From positions 276,426 through 340,425 of the forward strand of contig CALSNT010000017.1 of the NCBI GenBank assembly GCA_943787785.1: DNA of 64,000 nucleotides, written 5' to 3'. A model generated the notes under the pieces. The model worked only from the letters and a program-made list of their open reading frames with translations, had not been told where the DNA came from and ran no database searches. Position numbers and translations under genes: made by a program. This document shows positions 9,045 through 19,355 of the stretch, in pieces (the first letter of the stretch is position 1; each line of letters opens with the position of its first letter). Source of the DNA: an uncultured Paracoccaceae bacterium (lineage in GTDB: Bacteria > Pseudomonadota > Alphaproteobacteria > Rhodobacterales > Rhodobacteraceae).

Positions 9045-11793
9045 GGCGGCGCCGCACCTCGACCCCGGCAGTGGCTCTGGGCTGAATGCGGCTGCGCTTT
9101 GTGCATGCCTTGACGTCGAGTTGGCTGACGAGGCTGATCCGGCAGCCACGCGGGCGGCAGCTGTTCAGCTGATCGGCACTGCCAATGCGAAGGCGCGCGC
9201 ACAGATTGCAGCCGATCTGGCGGAAAACCCAAACGGCGCCCGGGATGCCGTTCGCGCCTATTCCGACGTGATGGATGCCGTTGTGGGTGCAGTGTTCCAT
9301 GTCGCCACGCACCATCTGCATCCTCGGCCCAATCCGACAGAAGCGGAACGTATCGCCGTGGTCGCTGTCGGCGGCTACGGCCGAGCCGAAATGGCCCCGC
9401 ATTCGGATGTCGATCTGTTGTTTCTGCTTCCCTGGAAGGCGACTGGCTGGATCGAAAGCGTCATCGAGTCGATGCTCTATATGTTCTGGGATATGCATCT
9501 GAAGGTGGGTCACGCGACACGCTCGATCGCCGAAAACATCCGGCTGGCTCGCGAAGATACGACGATCCGCACTGCCCTGCTGGAACATCGCCCGCTGATC
9601 GGCAACCGAGCCCTGACCAAATCGCTAAAGGACAAGCTTTGGTCCGAGTTGTTCCGCAATACTGGTGCGGCTTTCATCGAGGCGAAATTGGAAGAACGTG
9701 CCAAGCGGCATGAGCGGCAGGGCGGTCAGCGCTATGTAGTCGAACCGAATGTCAAAGAAGGCAAAGGCGGGCTGCGCGATCTGCAGACCCTTTATTGGAT
9801 CGCCAAGTACCTCAACCGGGTCGAGACAGTTGAGCAACTGGTGCCGCTGGGGATGTTCTCGCCCGAAGAATACGCCACTTTTGCCGCAGCCGAAGATTTC
9901 CTGCTGACAGTGCGTTGCCAACTGCATCTTATTGCCGACCGGGCGATGGACCAGTTGACCTTTGACCTTCAGGTCGAGGTCGCTGAACGCCTGGGGTATA
10001 CTGACCACGGCGGTCGCCGCGCCGTCGAACACTTCATGCAGGACTATTTCCGCCACGCCACCAAAGTTGGAGAACTGACCCGAATCTTCCTGACCGCACT
10101 GGAAGCCAAGCACGTCAAATCCGAACCGATGCTGGTTGGATTTTTTCGGCGGCGCAAAAAAACCCGTCCCGAGTACCGGATCATCAACAATCGGCTAAGC
10201 ATCAAGTCGCCAAAAACGTTTCTTGGCGACAAACTAAACATGCTCAGGGTTTTCGAGGAAGCCCTGCGCACCGGCTTACTGATCCACCCTGATGCCATGC
10301 GCCTGATCGCCGCCAACCTTGACCTGATTGATGACGCGATGCGCGCCGACCCGGAAGCGACAAGGCTGTTCCTCGACATGCTGCTCAAGCACGGCAACCC
10401 GGAACGCGCTTTACGGCGGATGAATGAATTGGGCGTGCTCGCCGCCTTCATCCCCGAATTCGCCCCGGTCGTCGCGATGATGCAATTCAATATGTACCAC
10501 AGCTATACAGTCGACGAGCACACCATCCAGTGCATCTCGACACTGGCGCAGATCGAGCGTGGCGAACTGGTCGAGGAGCTGCCCATTGCCAGCGGCATTT
10601 TGGAGCGCGGCGTCGACAGGAAGGTGCTGTATCTCGCACTTTTTCTGCACGATATTGGCAAAGGGCGGCCCGAAGATCATGCCGTTCTTGGTGCGTCGAT
10701 CGCCCGCAAAGTCGCGCCCCGGCTTGGCCTGAAACCGACAGATGCAGAAACTGTGGAATGGCTGGTACGCACGCATCTTCTGATGTCAGACATGGCGCAG
10801 AAGCGTGATCTGGCCGACCCGCGCACGGTTCGTGATTTCGCCAAGGCGGTGAAGACAGTGAAGCGGCTGGATCTTCTGACCGTCCTGACTGTCTGCGACA
10901 TTCGCGGCGTCGGCCCGAATGTATGGAACAACTGGAAGGCCGAACTTCTGCGCGGTCTTTACCGCGAAACCGCGCGCGCCCTGAAAACCGGTCTGGAAGA
11001 CGTCAACCGAGAGACCCGCGAGGCCGAAGCAAAACGCAATTTGCGCATGGCATTGGAGGACTGGGACAAGAAGGACCTCAAGACCGAGACTGCGCGCCAT
11101 TACGGCCCTTATTGGCAGGGATTACCAACGGCAGCGCATTGCGTCTTTGCCAACCTATTGCGCGACATCGACGACGCCGAAATTCGCATCGACCTGCTGC
11201 CTGATGAGGATCGCGATGCTACCCGTATCTGCTTTGCGCTGGCCGATCATCCGGGGATTTTTTCGCGACTGGCCGGGGCGTTGACCCTTGTCGGTGCGAA
11301 CGTTGTTGACGCGCGGACCTACACTTCGAAAGATGGCTATGCCACGGCAACATTCTGGGTTCAGGACGCCGAGGGCAGCCCGTACGAGGCGCGCCGCTTG
11401 CCCCGTCTGCGCACCATGATCGAGAAGACATTGGGTGGCGATGTCGTCGTACGCGACGCCGTGCTGGACCGGGACAAAATCAAGAAACGCGAACGCGCAT
11501 TCAAAGTGCCCACCTCGATCAGTTTCGACAACGAAGGCTCGGAAATCTACACGATTATCGAGGTCGACACCCGGGACCGCCCCGGCCTTCTATATGATCT
11601 GACGCGCACGCTGGCGGCCGCGCATGTGCAGATTTCCAGCGCCGTGATTGCCACTTATGGCGCGCAAGCGGTGGATACGTTTTATGTCAAGGACATGGTC
11701 GGGCTGAAGCTGCACTCTGAAAATCGCCGCAAAGCGCTTGAAAAAAAGCTGCGCGCGGCGATTTCGGAAGGCGCTGACAGGGCTGCTGCATGA
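9028..11793 (+). CDS. glnD: [Protein-PII] uridylyltransferase/uridylyl-removing enzyme
   Basis: Bifunctional nitrogen sensor that uridylylates PII proteins when glutamine is low and deuridylylates them when it is high. Order of domains: nucleotidyltransferase with GGYGRAEMAPHSDVDLL (about 115-131), a linker helical domain, an HD hydrolase domain with FLHDIGKGRPEDH (about 540) and two C-terminal ACT domains (around 732-805 and 840-911). The frame stays open back to an ATG at 8899, but that would overlap the upstream gene by 146 bp. I chose GTG 9028 (921 residues); TTG 9004 is also possible. The stop overlaps the murJ start by 4 bp. Confidence 0.93.
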   Translation: MAQVSEAAPHLDPGSGSGLNAAALCACLDVELADEADPAATRAAAVQLIGTANAKARAQIAADLAENPNGARDAVRAYSDVMDAVVGAVFHVATHHLHPRPNPTEAERIAVVAVGGYGRAEMAPHSDVDLLFLLPWKATGWIESVIESMLYMFWDMHLKVGHATRSIAENIRLAREDTTIRTALLEHRPLIGNRALTKSLKDKLWSELFRNTGAAFIEAKLEERAKRHERQGGQRYVVEPNVKEGKGGLRDLQTLYWIAKYLNRVETVEQLVPLGMFSPEEYATFAAAEDFLLTVRCQLHLIADRAMDQLTFDLQVEVAERLGYTDHGGRRAVEHFMQDYFRHATKVGELTRIFLTALEAKHVKSEPMLVGFFRRRKKTRPEYRIINNRLSIKSPKTFLGDKLNMLRVFEEALRTGLLIHPDAMRLIAANLDLIDDAMRADPEATRLFLDMLLKHGNPERALRRMNELGVLAAFIPEFAPVVAMMQFNMYHSYTVDEHTIQCISTLAQIERGELVEELPIASGILERGVDRKVLYLALFLHDIGKGRPEDHAVLGASIARKVAPRLGLKPTDAETVEWLVRTHLLMSDMAQKRDLADPRTVRDFAKAVKTVKRLDLLTVLTVCDIRGVGPNVWNNWKAELLRGLYRETARALKTGLEDVNRETREAEAKRNLRMALEDWDKKDLKTETARHYGPYWQGLPTAAHCVFANLLRDIDDAEIRIDLLPDEDRDATRICFALADHPGIFSRLAGALTLVGANVVDARTYTSKDGYATATFWVQDAEGSPYEARRLPRLRTMIEKTLGGDVVVRDAVLDRDKIKKRERAFKVPTSISFDNEGSEIYTIIEVDTRDRPGLLYDLTRTLAAAHVQISSAVIATYGAQAVDTFYVKDMVGLKLHSENRRKALEKKLRAAISEGADRAAA

Positions 11794-13325
11794 AGCCGGT
11801 CCGCCTCGTTTCCGGATTTCTGACCGTGGGTGGCTGGACGCTTGCCTCGCGCATTCTGGGCTTCGTGCGCGACATTTTGATCGCCGCGTTTTTGGGCGCA
11901 GGTCCGGTCGCCGAGGCATTCCTGATAGCTTTCGGACTGCCCAACATGTTCCGCCGGTTCTTCGCCGAAGGCGCGTTCAACATGGCCTTCGTGCCGATGT
12001 TCTCCAAAAAGGTCGAGGCGGATGACGGCCCGCTGGAATTCGCCCGCGATGCCTTCACGGCACTTGCGGCCATCCTGATCGTGTTCACCCTAATCGCCCA
12101 GATATTCATGCCCTGGCTGGTTCTGGCCATGGCCGGAGGGTTCGCCGACGATGGACGGCTGGGGCTGGCGACGCTGTTCGGGCGCATCGCTTTTCCCTAT
12201 ATCCTGTTCATCTCGCTTGCCGCGTTGCTGAGCGGTGTTTTGAACGCCACCGGTCGCTTTGCAGCCGCCGCCGCCGCACCGCTTCTGCTCAACATCCTGT
12301 TTATCGGCGCCCTCTGGCTGGCCGACTTGCTCGGCTGGGACATCGGGCTGACACTCGCCTGGACGGTGCCGCTGGCAGGCATCGCGCAACTGGCGCTGGT
12401 CTGGGCAGCCGCCACCCGTTCAGGGTTCCGCCTGATCCCGACTCGGCCGCGCCTGACGCCGGATCTGAAACGCCTCGCCATAATCGCGGCTCCTGCGGCA
12501 CTTGCCGGAGGAGTTGTGCAGGTCAACTTGCTGGTCGGACGGCAGGTCGCCAGCTTCTTTGATGGCGCGATCGCCTGGCTCAGCTATGCAGACCGCCTGT
12601 ACCAGCTGCCGCTCGGCGTGGTCGGCATTGCCATTGGTGTGGTCCTGCTGCCCGACCTGTCCCGCCGCCTGCAAGCCGGCGATACTGCCGGAGGCCGCCA
12701 TGCAGTCAGCCGCGCCGCCGAAATGAGCCTCGCACTGACGATCCCCGCCGCCGTTGCCCTGATCGTCGTCCCTGGCCCGCTGGTCAGCACCCTTTTTCAG
12801 CGAGGAGCCTTCAGCGAGGCTGACGCCGCCGCGACCGCCGCCGCTGTCGCTATCTACGGCCTCGGCCTGCCGGCCTTCGTACTGCAAAAAGTCCTGCAGC
12901 CGCTTTATTTCGCACGCGAGGACACCCGCAGCCCATTCCGCTTTGCACTTGTTGCTATGGTGGTGAATGCCGCCCTTGCCATCGGGTTAGCGCCGATTGT
13001 CGGCTACCTCGCCGCAGCCATCGGAGCCAGCGTGGCGGGCTGGGCCATGGTCTGGTTACTCTGGCGCGGCGCTCGCGGCATGGGTGAAGCTGCGCGCCCC
13101 GACGACAGGCTACGCCACCGCGCTGGTCGCATTTGCGCGGCAGCGGCACTAATGGGGTTCGCCCTTTGGGCAGCGATGCTGGTCCTTGCACCAATGTTTG
13201 CGGGGTCGGCGCAATGGCTTGCCCTGTTCCTTCTGGTGACAATCGGAATGGTCACCTACTTCGCCGCCGGACGGCTGCTTGGCGCATTCGCGCTGTCCGA
13301 CTTCAAGGACGCCCTCAAACGGTGA
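11790..13325 (+). CDS. murJ: Lipid II flippase MurJ (MviN)
   Basis: A 511-residue polytopic membrane protein with about 14 hydrophobic helices. The N-terminal block LASRILGFVRDILIAAFLGA and the following FRRFFAEGAFNMAFVPMFS are diagnostic for MurJ/MviN, which flips the peptidoglycan precursor lipid II across the inner membrane. Start ATG overlaps the glnD stop (ATGA), so the two are probably cotranscribed; the glnD-murJ pairing is common in this group. Confidence 0.95.
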   Translation: MKPVRLVSGFLTVGGWTLASRILGFVRDILIAAFLGAGPVAEAFLIAFGLPNMFRRFFAEGAFNMAFVPMFSKKVEADDGPLEFARDAFTALAAILIVFTLIAQIFMPWLVLAMAGGFADDGRLGLATLFGRIAFPYILFISLAALLSGVLNATGRFAAAAAAPLLLNILFIGALWLADLLGWDIGLTLAWTVPLAGIAQLALVWAAATRSGFRLIPTRPRLTPDLKRLAIIAAPAALAGGVVQVNLLVGRQVASFFDGAIAWLSYADRLYQLPLGVVGIAIGVVLLPDLSRRLQAGDTAGGRHAVSRAAEMSLALTIPAAVALIVVPGPLVSTLFQRGAFSEADAAATAAAVAIYGLGLPAFVLQKVLQPLYFAREDTRSPFRFALVAMVVNAALAIGLAPIVGYLAAAIGASVAGWAMVWLLWRGARGMGEAARPDDRLRHRAGRICAAAALMGFALWAAMLVLAPMFAGSAQWLALFLLVTIGMVTYFAAGRLLGAFALSDFKDALKR

Positions 13326-13345
13326 TTTCGACAGGCCTTGCCCCG

Positions 13346-14011
13346 CTACCACGGAACGCGGTCGCCGGAATAGTCAAAGAAGCCGCCGGATTGATCGGCC
13401 ACCAGCCCATCCAAAACGCTGATCAAACGCGTCGCTGAATCTGACGGGCTCAGCTTGTCTCGGCCCGGATGGTTGCGAGTAAACTCGGTGTCGACAGTGC
13501 CGGGATGCAGCAATGCCAAAATCGCCTTCGGATGCGTGCGCGCAACTTCGACCGCGGCGCCGTGGATCAACTGGTTCAGCGCTGCCTTGGAGGCACGATA
13601 GCCATACCAGCCGCCGGTCTTGTTGTCGCCAATCGAGCCGACCCGCGCAGACAAGGCGGCAAAAACGCTCCGCCGGTCACGCGGCAGCAGCCGTAGGCCG
13701 TGTTTCAGCACCAGCATCGGGCCAACCGCATTCACTGCGAACTGGCTGGACAGGCCATCCAGGCCAACCGACTTGAGCGACTTTTCCGGACCATTGCCAC
13801 CGATGCTGAGTGCGCCTGTTGCCACAAAGATCAGATCATAGGGACCTTCCAGGGCGTCAAGGGCCGCACAAACAGACGACTCATCTGTGACGTCCATTCC
13901 ATCGCGAGATCGCGAGAGGCGCGTCACCGTGTGGTCTGCATCCAGTGCGGCGGCTAGTGCGGAACCAATCCCGCCCGATGCACCAATTACCAAGGCCAAT
14001 TTTCGATCCAT
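13346..14011 (-). CDS. Short-chain dehydrogenase/reductase
   Basis: Classical SDR of about 221 residues from ATG 14011 (another ATG lies 9 codons upstream at 14038; I prefer the one directly before the first strand, MDRKLALVIGASGGIG). Cofactor loop GASGGIG, the SDR Ser region ALSARVGSIG, and active-site YRASK are visible. Substrate cannot be told. It converges with murJ (20-bp gap) and diverges from the GST-like gene. Confidence 0.85.
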   Translation of the reverse strand: MDRKLALVIGASGGIGSALAAALDADHTVTRLSRSRDGMDVTDESSVCAALDALEGPYDLIFVATGALSIGGNGPEKSLKSVGLDGLSSQFAVNAVGPMLVLKHGLRLLPRDRRSVFAALSARVGSIGDNKTGGWYGYRASKAALNQLIHGAAVEVARTHPKAILALLHPGTVDTEFTRNHPGRDKLSPSDSATRLISVLDGLVADQSGGFFDYSGDRVPW

Positions 14012-14106
14012 TACCGGCACATATCGCACCGCGGGCATAGGTCAAATGCGATTTGACGAGTTCGTGCCCGCAGCTATGCTTTGCCAATCCGAAGAGGCTC
14101 AGCAAT

Positions 14107-14895
14107 TTGACCAAACCCACTGTATTTCACATCCCGGTCTGTCCATTCTGCCAGAGGCTCGAAATCCTGCTGGACCTAAAAGGCCAGCGCGATGCTATCG
14201 AATTCAATGTCATCGACATCACCAAGCCACGCCCCGACTGGTTGCTGGCGAAGACCGGCGGCTCAACCGCCTTGCCGATTTTCGAAGACGAGCAGGGTCG
14301 GGTTCTGAAGGAAAGCATGGTGATCCTACGCTATCTGGACGAAAGTCTTTTCGGCCCACCGGTGGCCCGTGCCGACCCCTATGAGCGCGCCATCGAACGT
14401 CTGCTGATCACCCGCGAAGGTCAGTTTACCGGTGATGGCTATCGGATGGTGATGAACCAGTCCCACGACGAGCGGTCCGGGTTCATTGAAAAGATGGATG
14501 GGCACTGGCGCTGGTTCAACGCCTTCCTGATGCAGTACAATCCAGACGGCACATTCCTGTTCCAGGACTTCGGACTGGCCGAGGTCGTCTATACGCCGCT
14601 GTTCATGCGATTATGGTTCCTCGATTATTACGAAGGCTACGCGATACCTGACAACGCTCGGCGTGCGCGAAGGTGGCACGACGCCTGCCTTGCTCATCCT
14701 TCGGCCCAGCAGACGAGCCACGAAGAAATCGTCAAACTCTATTATGACTACGCAAAAGGGGCCGGTAATGGGGCGCTGCTGCCGGGGCGCACGGTTTCGT
14801 CGTTCACGTTCAACCCCGACTGGCCGAACCGCCCGATGCCACCAGCGGACAAGTACGGAAATGCCGCAACGGACACCGAACTTGGCCTGATCTGA
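14107..14895 (+). CDS. Glutathione S-transferase family protein
   Basis: The thioredoxin-like N-terminal domain begins FHIPVCPFCQRLEILLDLKG, with a CPFC pair like those of Cys-type (omega-like or glutaredoxin-like) GSTs, followed by ITKPRPDWLLAKTGG and the glutathione-binding LKESMVILRYLDE. A helical C-terminal domain follows. I take TTG 14107 as the start because it sits just before the first beta strand; the frame is also open back to ATG 14053, only 14 bp from the start of the divergent SDR frame. Probable role in glutathione-dependent reduction or deglutathionylation; substrate unknown. Confidence 0.8.
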   Translation: MTKPTVFHIPVCPFCQRLEILLDLKGQRDAIEFNVIDITKPRPDWLLAKTGGSTALPIFEDEQGRVLKESMVILRYLDESLFGPPVARADPYERAIERLLITREGQFTGDGYRMVMNQSHDERSGFIEKMDGHWRWFNAFLMQYNPDGTFLFQDFGLAEVVYTPLFMRLWFLDYYEGYAIPDNARRARRWHDACLAHPSAQQTSHEEIVKLYYDYAKGAGNGALLPGRTVSSFTFNPDWPNRPMPPADKYGNAATDTELGLI

Positions 14896-14926
14896 GAATT
14901 TCGCTTTCCTCCGAGGGTCGGATTTG

Positions 14927-14932
14927 TATAAC
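14927..14932 (+). promoter_or_regulatory. Putative -10 element of the leu leader
   Basis: TATAAC at 14927-14932 would place the transcription start at about 14939-14940, which is the A of the leader-peptide ATG. There is no convincing -35 box at the usual distance (bases around 14904-14909 are CTTTCC). If correct, the leader mRNA begins at its start codon. Confidence 0.4.
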
Positions 14933-14939
14933 TCCCCCC

Positions 14940-15008
14940 ATGAAGCACGCTGCACATATCCCGTCTGCCCACGCGTTGGGCCTGCTTCTGCTCCTTAGCC
15001 GCCTCTGA
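14940..15008 (+). CDS. Leucine leader peptide (leuA attenuator)
   Basis: A 22-codon frame, ATG 14940 to TGA 15006-15008, encodes a peptide ending ALGLLLLLSRL: seven Leu codons of 22, five of them consecutive at 14982-14996. It lies directly upstream of leuA, the first enzyme of leucine synthesis. Ribosome stalling on these codons during leucine shortage is the classic attenuation signal. No Shine-Dalgarno sequence precedes the ATG, and a possible -10 box places the start codon at the mRNA 5' end, as in the leaderless trp leader of Sinorhizobium meliloti. The 5' arm of the hairpin at 15002-15037 overlaps its last codons. Confidence 0.75.
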   Translation: MKHAAHIPSAHALGLLLLLSRL

Positions 15009-15037
15009 GCGTGCCTTTCGGCGCGACCGCTCAGAGG
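15002..15037 (+). promoter_or_regulatory. Attenuator hairpin downstream of the leu leader peptide
   Basis: Perfect 10-bp arms CCTCTGAGCG (15002-15011) and CGCTCAGAGG (15028-15037) with a 16-nt loop. The 5' arm includes the last Leu codon and stop codon of the leader peptide, so ribosome position would decide whether it forms. No U-run follows directly; the next bases are GC-rich, then GGAAAAAACGC. It may act as terminator or as anti-antiterminator; the sequence alone does not say which. Confidence 0.65.
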
Positions 15038-15083
15038 GGTCCCCGCGCCGGAAAAAACGCTAAGGAAACAATGGAATAGACCA

Positions 15084-16658
15084 ATGACAAGCACTGACAA
15101 GAACCGTGTCGTAATTTTCGACACCACCCTGCGTGACGGCGAACAAAGCCCCGGCGCAACCATGACCCACGACCAGAAGCTGGAGATTGCCGAGCTGCTG
15201 GACGAGATGGGCGTCGACATCATCGAAGCCGGATTTCCCATCGCCAGCCCCGGCGATTTCGAAGCCGTCAGCGAAATCTCGCGCCGCGCCAAATCCGCCG
15301 TCATCTGCGGGCTGGCCCGCGCCCAATACGGCGACATCGACCGCGCATGGGAGGCGATCAAACACGCCAAACGCCCACGTATCCACACGTTCATCGGCAC
15401 CTCGCCGTTCCACCGCGATATGCACAGTCTGGACCGTGACGGTATGGCGGCGCGCATTCATGACACCGTCAGCCATGCCCGCAACCTGTGTGACAACGTG
15501 CAATGGTCACCGATGGATGCGACGCGAACCGAACACGACTATCTGCGCCGGGTCGTGGAAATCGCGATCAAAGCCGGGGCGACGACGATCAACATCCCAG
15601 ACACGGTGGGTTACACCGCCCCTGCCGAAAGCGCCGACCTGATCCGCATGCTGATTTCCGAGGTTCCGGGCGCTCAGGATGTGATTTTCGCCACGCACTG
15701 TCATAACGATCTGGGGATGGCGACAGCCAATAGCCTGGCCGCCGTCGATGGCGGCGCGCGGCAAATCGAGTGCACGATCAATGGCTTGGGCGAACGCGCA
15801 GGCAATACGGCGCTGGAAGAAGTGGTGATGGCGATGAAGGTCCGTAAGGACATTATGCCTTACATCACCGGTATCGACACCACCAAAATCATGGCGGCCA
15901 GCCGCCTGGTGGCTCAGGTGTCGGGCTTTGCCGTGCAGTTCAACAAGGCTATCGTCGGCAAGAACGCTTTCCTGCACGAAAGCGGCATCCATCAGGACGG
16001 CGTGCTGAAGAATGCCGAAACCTTCGAGATCATGAGGCCCGAGGATATTGGGCTGAACACTTCTAACATCGTGATGGGCAAACACTCGGGCCGCGCCGCC
16101 CTTCGCGCCAAGCTGAAGGAGTTGGGCTTCGATCTGGCCGACAATCAGCTGAACGATGTCTTTGTGCGCTTCAAGGATTTGGCCGACCGCAAGAAAGAAG
16201 TCTATGACGATGATCTGGTCGCCCTGATGCGCGATCAGCCAGGGGATGAGACGCTGGAGCGGATCCGCGTGAAGTTCCTGCGAGTGATCTGCGGCACCGA
16301 AGCGCCTCAGTCGGCAGACCTGACGCTGGAGGTCGACGGCAAGGATCACCAGACAACCGCGACGGGCGATGGCCCGGTGGATGCGGTGTTCAACGCGGTG
16401 AAAGCGCTGTTTCCGCATGACGCACGGCTGCAACTCTATCAGGTCCACGCCGTGACCGAAGGAACCGACGCACAAGCCACCGTCAGCGTGCGGATGGAAG
16501 AAGACGGGCGGATCGCGACCGGTCAATCGTCGGACACGGACACGGTGGTCGCCAGCGCTAAGGCCTATGTCAATGCGCTCAACCGACTGCTGGTGCGGCG
16601 GACGAAGTCAGACCCGGACGCGGATGTGAAAACGGTCAGCTACAAGGATGCTGGATAA
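15084..16658 (+). CDS. leuA: 2-isopropylmalate synthase
   Basis: A 524-residue enzyme condensing acetyl-CoA with 2-ketoisovalerate, the committed step of leucine synthesis. The TIM-barrel starts FDTTLRDGEQSPGATM (12-27), with metal ligands in HCHND (about 205-209) and NGLGERAGNTALEE downstream. The LeuA-type C-terminal allosteric domain (leucine feedback) is present. GGA at 15073-15075 is a suitable ribosome site 8 nt before the ATG; curiously a two-codon frame ATG GAA TAG (15071-15079) precedes it. Expression is probably governed by the leader peptide at 14940. Confidence 0.96.
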   Translation: MTSTDKNRVVIFDTTLRDGEQSPGATMTHDQKLEIAELLDEMGVDIIEAGFPIASPGDFEAVSEISRRAKSAVICGLARAQYGDIDRAWEAIKHAKRPRIHTFIGTSPFHRDMHSLDRDGMAARIHDTVSHARNLCDNVQWSPMDATRTEHDYLRRVVEIAIKAGATTINIPDTVGYTAPAESADLIRMLISEVPGAQDVIFATHCHNDLGMATANSLAAVDGGARQIECTINGLGERAGNTALEEVVMAMKVRKDIMPYITGIDTTKIMAASRLVAQVSGFAVQFNKAIVGKNAFLHESGIHQDGVLKNAETFEIMRPEDIGLNTSNIVMGKHSGRAALRAKLKELGFDLADNQLNDVFVRFKDLADRKKEVYDDDLVALMRDQPGDETLERIRVKFLRVICGTEAPQSADLTLEVDGKDHQTTATGDGPVDAVFNAVKALFPHDARLQLYQVHAVTEGTDAQATVSVRMEEDGRIATGQSSDTDTVVASAKAYVNALNRLLVRRTKSDPDADVKTVSYKDAG

Positions 16659-16787
16659 AAGACGTCACGGCAAGCGGCGGAGCTTTGCCCACCGCCTGCC
16701 GGAATTGTCCTTTTCGATCATCGTAGCACCACCTATAAGACCTGTCTGCCCGGCGGTTGGGGAATCACCGGACAAATTTGATTGTGA

Positions 16788-17849
<1,062 letters not shown>

Positions 17850-17917
17850 CACACCGCCGGGGCTTGGGCGCAAAGGCGCCCGATGCCCTCTCCTGACGCC
17901 AGATCGGGGGTTGACCC

Positions 17918-18823
17918 GTGGCCCGAAGCCGAGCCCGCGCCGAAGATTTCGCCCGCCCCGTCCGGCGGGTCTTAGTCGGTGGGCTGCTGATCTTTCTGAT
18001 TGCACTGTTCGCACTATGGCGGATCGACAATCCGCGTGCCGAACGCTTCCGCGCAATGGTGGTTGACCGTTTCGTCCCCTCCTTTGACTGGGCTTTCGTG
18101 CCGGTGACCGCTTTTGCTGGCATGATCGAGGATTTCCAGTCCTACGCGCGCATCCACGAGCAAAACCAGGAATTGAAGCGCGAACTTCAGCAAATGAAAG
18201 CCTGGAAAGAGGCCGCCCTCCAGCTGGAGCAGGAAAACGCCAAGCTGCTGGCCCTGAACGAGATGCAGCTGGAACCCAAGCTGACCTACATCGGCGGTGT
18301 GGTGCTTGCGGACAGTGGATCTCCGTTCCGCCAATCGGTTCTGCTCAATGTCGGTTCGCACGACGGAATTCGCGATGGCTGGGCTGCGACCGACGGGCTG
18401 GGGCTGGTCGGCCGTATTTCCGGTGTCGGCGCAAATTCTTCGCGCGTGCTGATGCTGACGGACTCGTCTTCTCGATTGCCGATCACGATCCAGCCCAGCG
18501 GCCAGACCGCGATCCTGACCGGACAGAACGTGCCGCGCCCGCTAATCTCGTTCCTCGAAGCGCCCGATCAGATCCGACCCGGTGATCGCGTGGTCAGTTC
18601 CGGCGACGGACGAGTGTTCCCTGCCGGCCTGCTGGTGGGGCAGGTTGCCCTTGGAAACGACGGACGCTTCCGCGTGTCGCTTGCCGCAGATTATGAGCGC
18701 CTCGAATTCCTGCGTGTACTGCGCAGCAAGCTGGCCAGTACCATCGAAGATCCCGGATCAATGGTGGCTCCGCTGCCTGCCTTCCAGGGCCCGCAGTTGC
18801 CGCGCGAGGCCGCCGATGGCTGA
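17918..18823 (+). CDS. mreC: Rod-shape determining protein MreC
   Basis: A 301-residue single-pass inner-membrane protein: positively charged N-terminus, transmembrane segment (about 23-40), a coiled coil (NQELKRELQQMKAWKEAALQ region, about 80-110) and the two beta-barrel periplasmic domains of the MreC family (VLLNVGSHDGIRDGW). It bridges MreB/MreD to PBP2. The start is probably GTG 17918 (MARSRARAEDF). The stop overlaps mreD. Confidence 0.93.
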   Translation: MARSRARAEDFARPVRRVLVGGLLIFLIALFALWRIDNPRAERFRAMVVDRFVPSFDWAFVPVTAFAGMIEDFQSYARIHEQNQELKRELQQMKAWKEAALQLEQENAKLLALNEMQLEPKLTYIGGVVLADSGSPFRQSVLLNVGSHDGIRDGWAATDGLGLVGRISGVGANSSRVLMLTDSSSRLPITIQPSGQTAILTGQNVPRPLISFLEAPDQIRPGDRVVSSGDGRVFPAGLLVGQVALGNDGRFRVSLAADYERLEFLRVLRSKLASTIEDPGSMVAPLPAFQGPQLPREAADG

Positions 18824-19355
18824 TATCTCAACCTCCCGTCGTTGGCGCCTGAGGATGCTGTTTGTCCTGCTGGCCGGGCTGATCTACTTCGTCCATTTGC
18901 TGCCCCTCAGGACAGGCCCCGGCGGTTGGCCGATCCCCGATTTCGTGGTCCTGATCGGCTTTGTCTGGGTACTCAGACGCTCTGCCATCATGCCTGTCTG
19001 GCTATTTGCAGCGATGGTCTTGCTGGGCGATTTCCTTTTGATGCGACCGTTGGGCCTATGGACCGCAGTCGCGGTAGTCGGGCTGGAATTCCTGCGCAGC
19101 CGCGAGCCCACTTCCCGCGACATGCCACTACCGGTCGAATGGGCAATGGTCGCAGGCGTCCTGGCGCTGATGTATGCTGGACAAGCTTTGGCATTAGCCG
19201 TTTTTGTCGCCGATCAACCCCAGTTCAGCCTGACAGCGCTGGAGTTCATTCTGACCATCTTTGCTTACCCCATCATCGTGCTGGCGACCCGCCACGGGCT
19301 GGGTCTGAGGAAAGCGCTGCGACCGCAATCCGGCGCGCTGGGGATCAGGGCATGA
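18816..19355 (+). CDS. mreD: Rod-shape determining protein MreD
   Basis: A 179-residue hydrophobic protein with about five predicted membrane helices. The start ATG 18816 (MADISTSRRWRLRML) overlaps the mreC end by 8 bp; the frame is open further upstream, but that would lie inside mreC. WPIPDFVVLIGFVWVLRR and GDFLLMRPLGL match the MreD pattern in alphaproteobacteria. It is a membrane partner of MreC in the elongasome. Confidence 0.9.
   Translation: MADISTSRRWRLRMLFVLLAGLIYFVHLLPLRTGPGGWPIPDFVVLIGFVWVLRRSAIMPVWLFAAMVLLGDFLLMRPLGLWTAVAVVGLEFLRSREPTSRDMPLPVEWAMVAGVLALMYAGQALALAVFVADQPQFSLTALEFILTIFAYPIIVLATRHGLGLRKALRPQSGALGIRA

Noticed and set aside
15106..15124. Hairpin GTGTCG/CGACAC at the start of leuA
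   Set aside because: It lies in coding sequence for RVVIFDT, a conserved LeuA stretch, and can be explained by codons; no T-run follows, so I do not call it part of the attenuator.
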